Part shown: piece after piece, positions 5,616 through 6,617 of the stretch
Layout of the letters: each line of letters starts with the position of its first letter
Numbering within the stretch: position 1 is the stretch's first letter
Assembly (NCBI GenBank): GCA_022360535.1
Contig: JAKSCP010000366.1
Location: 1-6,617, forward strand
Origin: Pseudomonadales bacterium
GTDB lineage: Bacteria; Pseudomonadota; Gammaproteobacteria; Pseudomonadales; Pseudohongiellaceae
Length of the DNA stretch: 6,617 bases
Reading direction: 5' to 3'
The notes under the pieces: model-generated
Seen by the model: only the letters and a program-made list of their open reading frames with translations
Database searches by the model: none
What the model was told of the DNA's origin: nothing
Made by a program: the position numbers and the translations under genes

Positions 5616-5993
5616 CTATTCTGGCTGCGTCATGCAGAATACATTGAGCTTGTTTCCATCCATATCGCGGAAGTACCCAGCGTAAAAAGTATCGCCACGC
5701 GGACCGGCCGCACCTTCATCCTGTGCGCCCAATTCCAGCGCTTTCTTATATACCGCATCCACCTTGTCGGTACTATCAACACCCAGTGCGATCATAGTGC
5801 CATTGCCGACAGTGGCTGGATTCTTGTCAAACGGCAGGGTAATTGAGAGTGCAGGTGCTCCAGGTGTAACTGCCCAGGCGATGAAGGTCTCCATCTCCAT
5901 GAAGCGCGATGCCCCAATTTCAGCCAACAGTTCATCGTAGAACTTGGCTGCCTTTTCCATATCATTCGTGCCTAATGTGACGTAACCAATCAT
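5616..5993 (-). CDS. VOC-superfamily (glyoxalase/bleomycin-resistance fold) protein
   Basis: This 125-residue single-module VOC protein has two beta-alpha-beta-beta-beta halves. The first begins MIGYVTLGTNDMEKAAKFYDEL (1-22, written here only by position: start 1-11, helix 12-23), and the second begins at GTMIALGVDS (65-74) with the end motif YFRDMDGNKL (107-116). ATG at 5993 is chosen over an open frame reaching 6050, because GGAGG lies 8 nt upstream and the fold begins at once. The longer frame would overlap the tag gene by 37 bases. The three usual metal ligands are not evident: no His at the first strand, T66 or M67 at the second site, and N117 where a Glu normally stands. It is therefore unlikely to be a metal glyoxalase I. 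It follows tag by 20 nt and is probably cotranscribed. Its function is unknown. Confidence 0.85.
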   Translation of the reverse strand: MIGYVTLGTNDMEKAAKFYDELLAEIGASRFMEMETFIAWAVTPGAPALSITLPFDKNPATVGNGTMIALGVDSTDKVDAVYKKALELGAQDEGAAGPRGDTFYAGYFRDMDGNKLNVFCMTQPE

Positions 5994-6013
5994 GTTTTTC
6001 CCTCCAAGGTAAA

Positions 6014-6604
6014 CTAAGTGGATTTTTTCAATTCGCGATAGCGAAAACAATTACCTGTATGGTCATTGACCAGACCAGCCGCTTGCATAAAGGCATAGCA
6101 AATAGTGCTGCCAACAAATTTGAAGCCGCGTTTTTTTAAATCTTTGGACATGGCATCGCTGATTTCTGTGGTAGCAGGCACATCTTTCGCTGTTTTACGC
6201 TTGCCGTCCAATGGCTTGCCGCCTACAAATCCCCAGATATAGCTGTCGAAACTGCCAAACTCTTTTTGCACCGCTTTGAAAGCCACGGCGTTGCTGCGAA
6301 CGGAATAGAGTTTTAGGCGATTGCGCACCAACCCCGTGTCCAGTAACAATTTCTCGATTGTCTTGTCAGTCAGTCTGGCAACCTTGTCGACATCGAAGTT
6401 CTTGAAGCACTTCCTATAGTGGTCGCGCTTCTTCAGAATGGTGATCCAGCTCAATCCAGCCTGTTGCCCTTCGAGGCAGATGAACTCAAACAACAATCGA
6501 TCATCGTGAACCGGTACACCCCATTCTTTATCATGGTAGGCGATGTAGTCAGGATCTTCACCTACCCACCAGCAGCGTTCCTTTGCTGTTTTCTTTGTTG
6601 TCAC
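6014..6604 (-). CDS. tag: DNA-3-methyladenine glycosylase I (Tag)
   Basis: This base-excision enzyme removes 3-methyladenine from alkylated DNA. The protein has 196 residues (E. coli Tag has 187) and matches that family throughout: RCWWVGEDPDYIAYHDKEW (10-28), FICLEGQQAGLSWITIL (41-57) and KKRGFKFVGSTICYAFMQA, with the end motif GLVNDHTGNC (177-186). The zinc ligands of Tag are all present as C11, H24, H182 and C186, and the base-recognising Glu is E45, at E. coli position 38 plus the 7-residue offset. GTG at 6604 is the likely start. A G-run at the window edge (6614-6617) may be part of its ribosome site. No stop codon separates it from the edge, so a slightly longer N-terminus cannot be excluded. 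It leads the operon with the VOC gene. Confidence 0.93.
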   Translation of the reverse strand: MTTKKTAKERCWWVGEDPDYIAYHDKEWGVPVHDDRLLFEFICLEGQQAGLSWITILKKRDHYRKCFKNFDVDKVARLTDKTIEKLLLDTGLVRNRLKLYSVRSNAVAFKAVQKEFGSFDSYIWGFVGGKPLDGKRKTAKDVPATTEISDAMSKDLKKRGFKFVGSTICYAFMQAAGLVNDHTGNCFRYRELKKST

Positions 6605-6617
6605 TGAGTTGGACCCC

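Noticed and set aside
5994..6050. Longer N-terminus of the VOC protein
   Set aside because: It would overlap the tag gene, has no ribosome site, and the fold plus a strong GGAGG point to the ATG at 5993.
6419..6607. Plus-strand open frame of 62 codons inside tag
   Set aside because: It is antisense to a gene with all its catalytic and zinc residues in place; nothing supports expression.

Overview
The window looks like chromosomal DNA of a Gram-negative gammaproteobacterium, possibly marine. The clues are a lipobox lipoprotein of the DUF4156 type, an E. coli-like Tag glycosylase, a PspB-like membrane protein behind a sigma-54-type promoter, and moderate GC content. No genus can be fixed from the sequence. 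There are no rRNA or tRNA genes, CRISPR arrays, transposases or phage genes.

Layout. (1) 1-226 is non-coding and carries a near-perfect 24-bp hairpin at the left edge. (2) 227-1146 (minus) is a two-gene unit, an ArsR-type repressor overlapping an SdpI-family membrane protein by ATGA. It resembles the Bacillus sdpRI pair, and a palindrome covers the likely -10 box. (3) 1261-1572 (minus) is a small outer-membrane lipoprotein. (4) 1708-5083 (plus) is a tight four-gene cluster: an FAD-linked 2-hydroxyacid-type dehydrogenase, an SDR-fold protein without the catalytic Tyr/Lys, an FMN nitroreductase-fold enzyme, and a CheY-like pseudo-receiver starting at TTG. Gaps are 23-33 nt. (5) 5084-5255 is a regulatory region with a dyad, an IHF-like site and a GG-N10-GC sigma-54 promoter. 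It drives (6) a solitary PspB-like protein, 5256-5513. (7) 5616-6604 (minus) is a tag-VOC operon ending in a strong terminator at 5552-5588.

How the genes work together. The cluster at 1708-5083 looks like a redox module: a flavin dehydrogenase, a nicotinamide-fold protein and a flavin reductase, closed by a receiver that cannot be phosphorylated in the usual way. Its substrate is unknown. The dehydrogenase keeps the metal site of the D-2-hydroxyglutarate dehydrogenase family but has changed several substrate contacts. The SDR keeps a Rossmann nucleotide site but has lost its catalytic residues. The PspB-like gene looks like a single-gene envelope-stress unit controlled by sigma-54 and an enhancer-binding protein, with no pspA, pspC or pspF in view.
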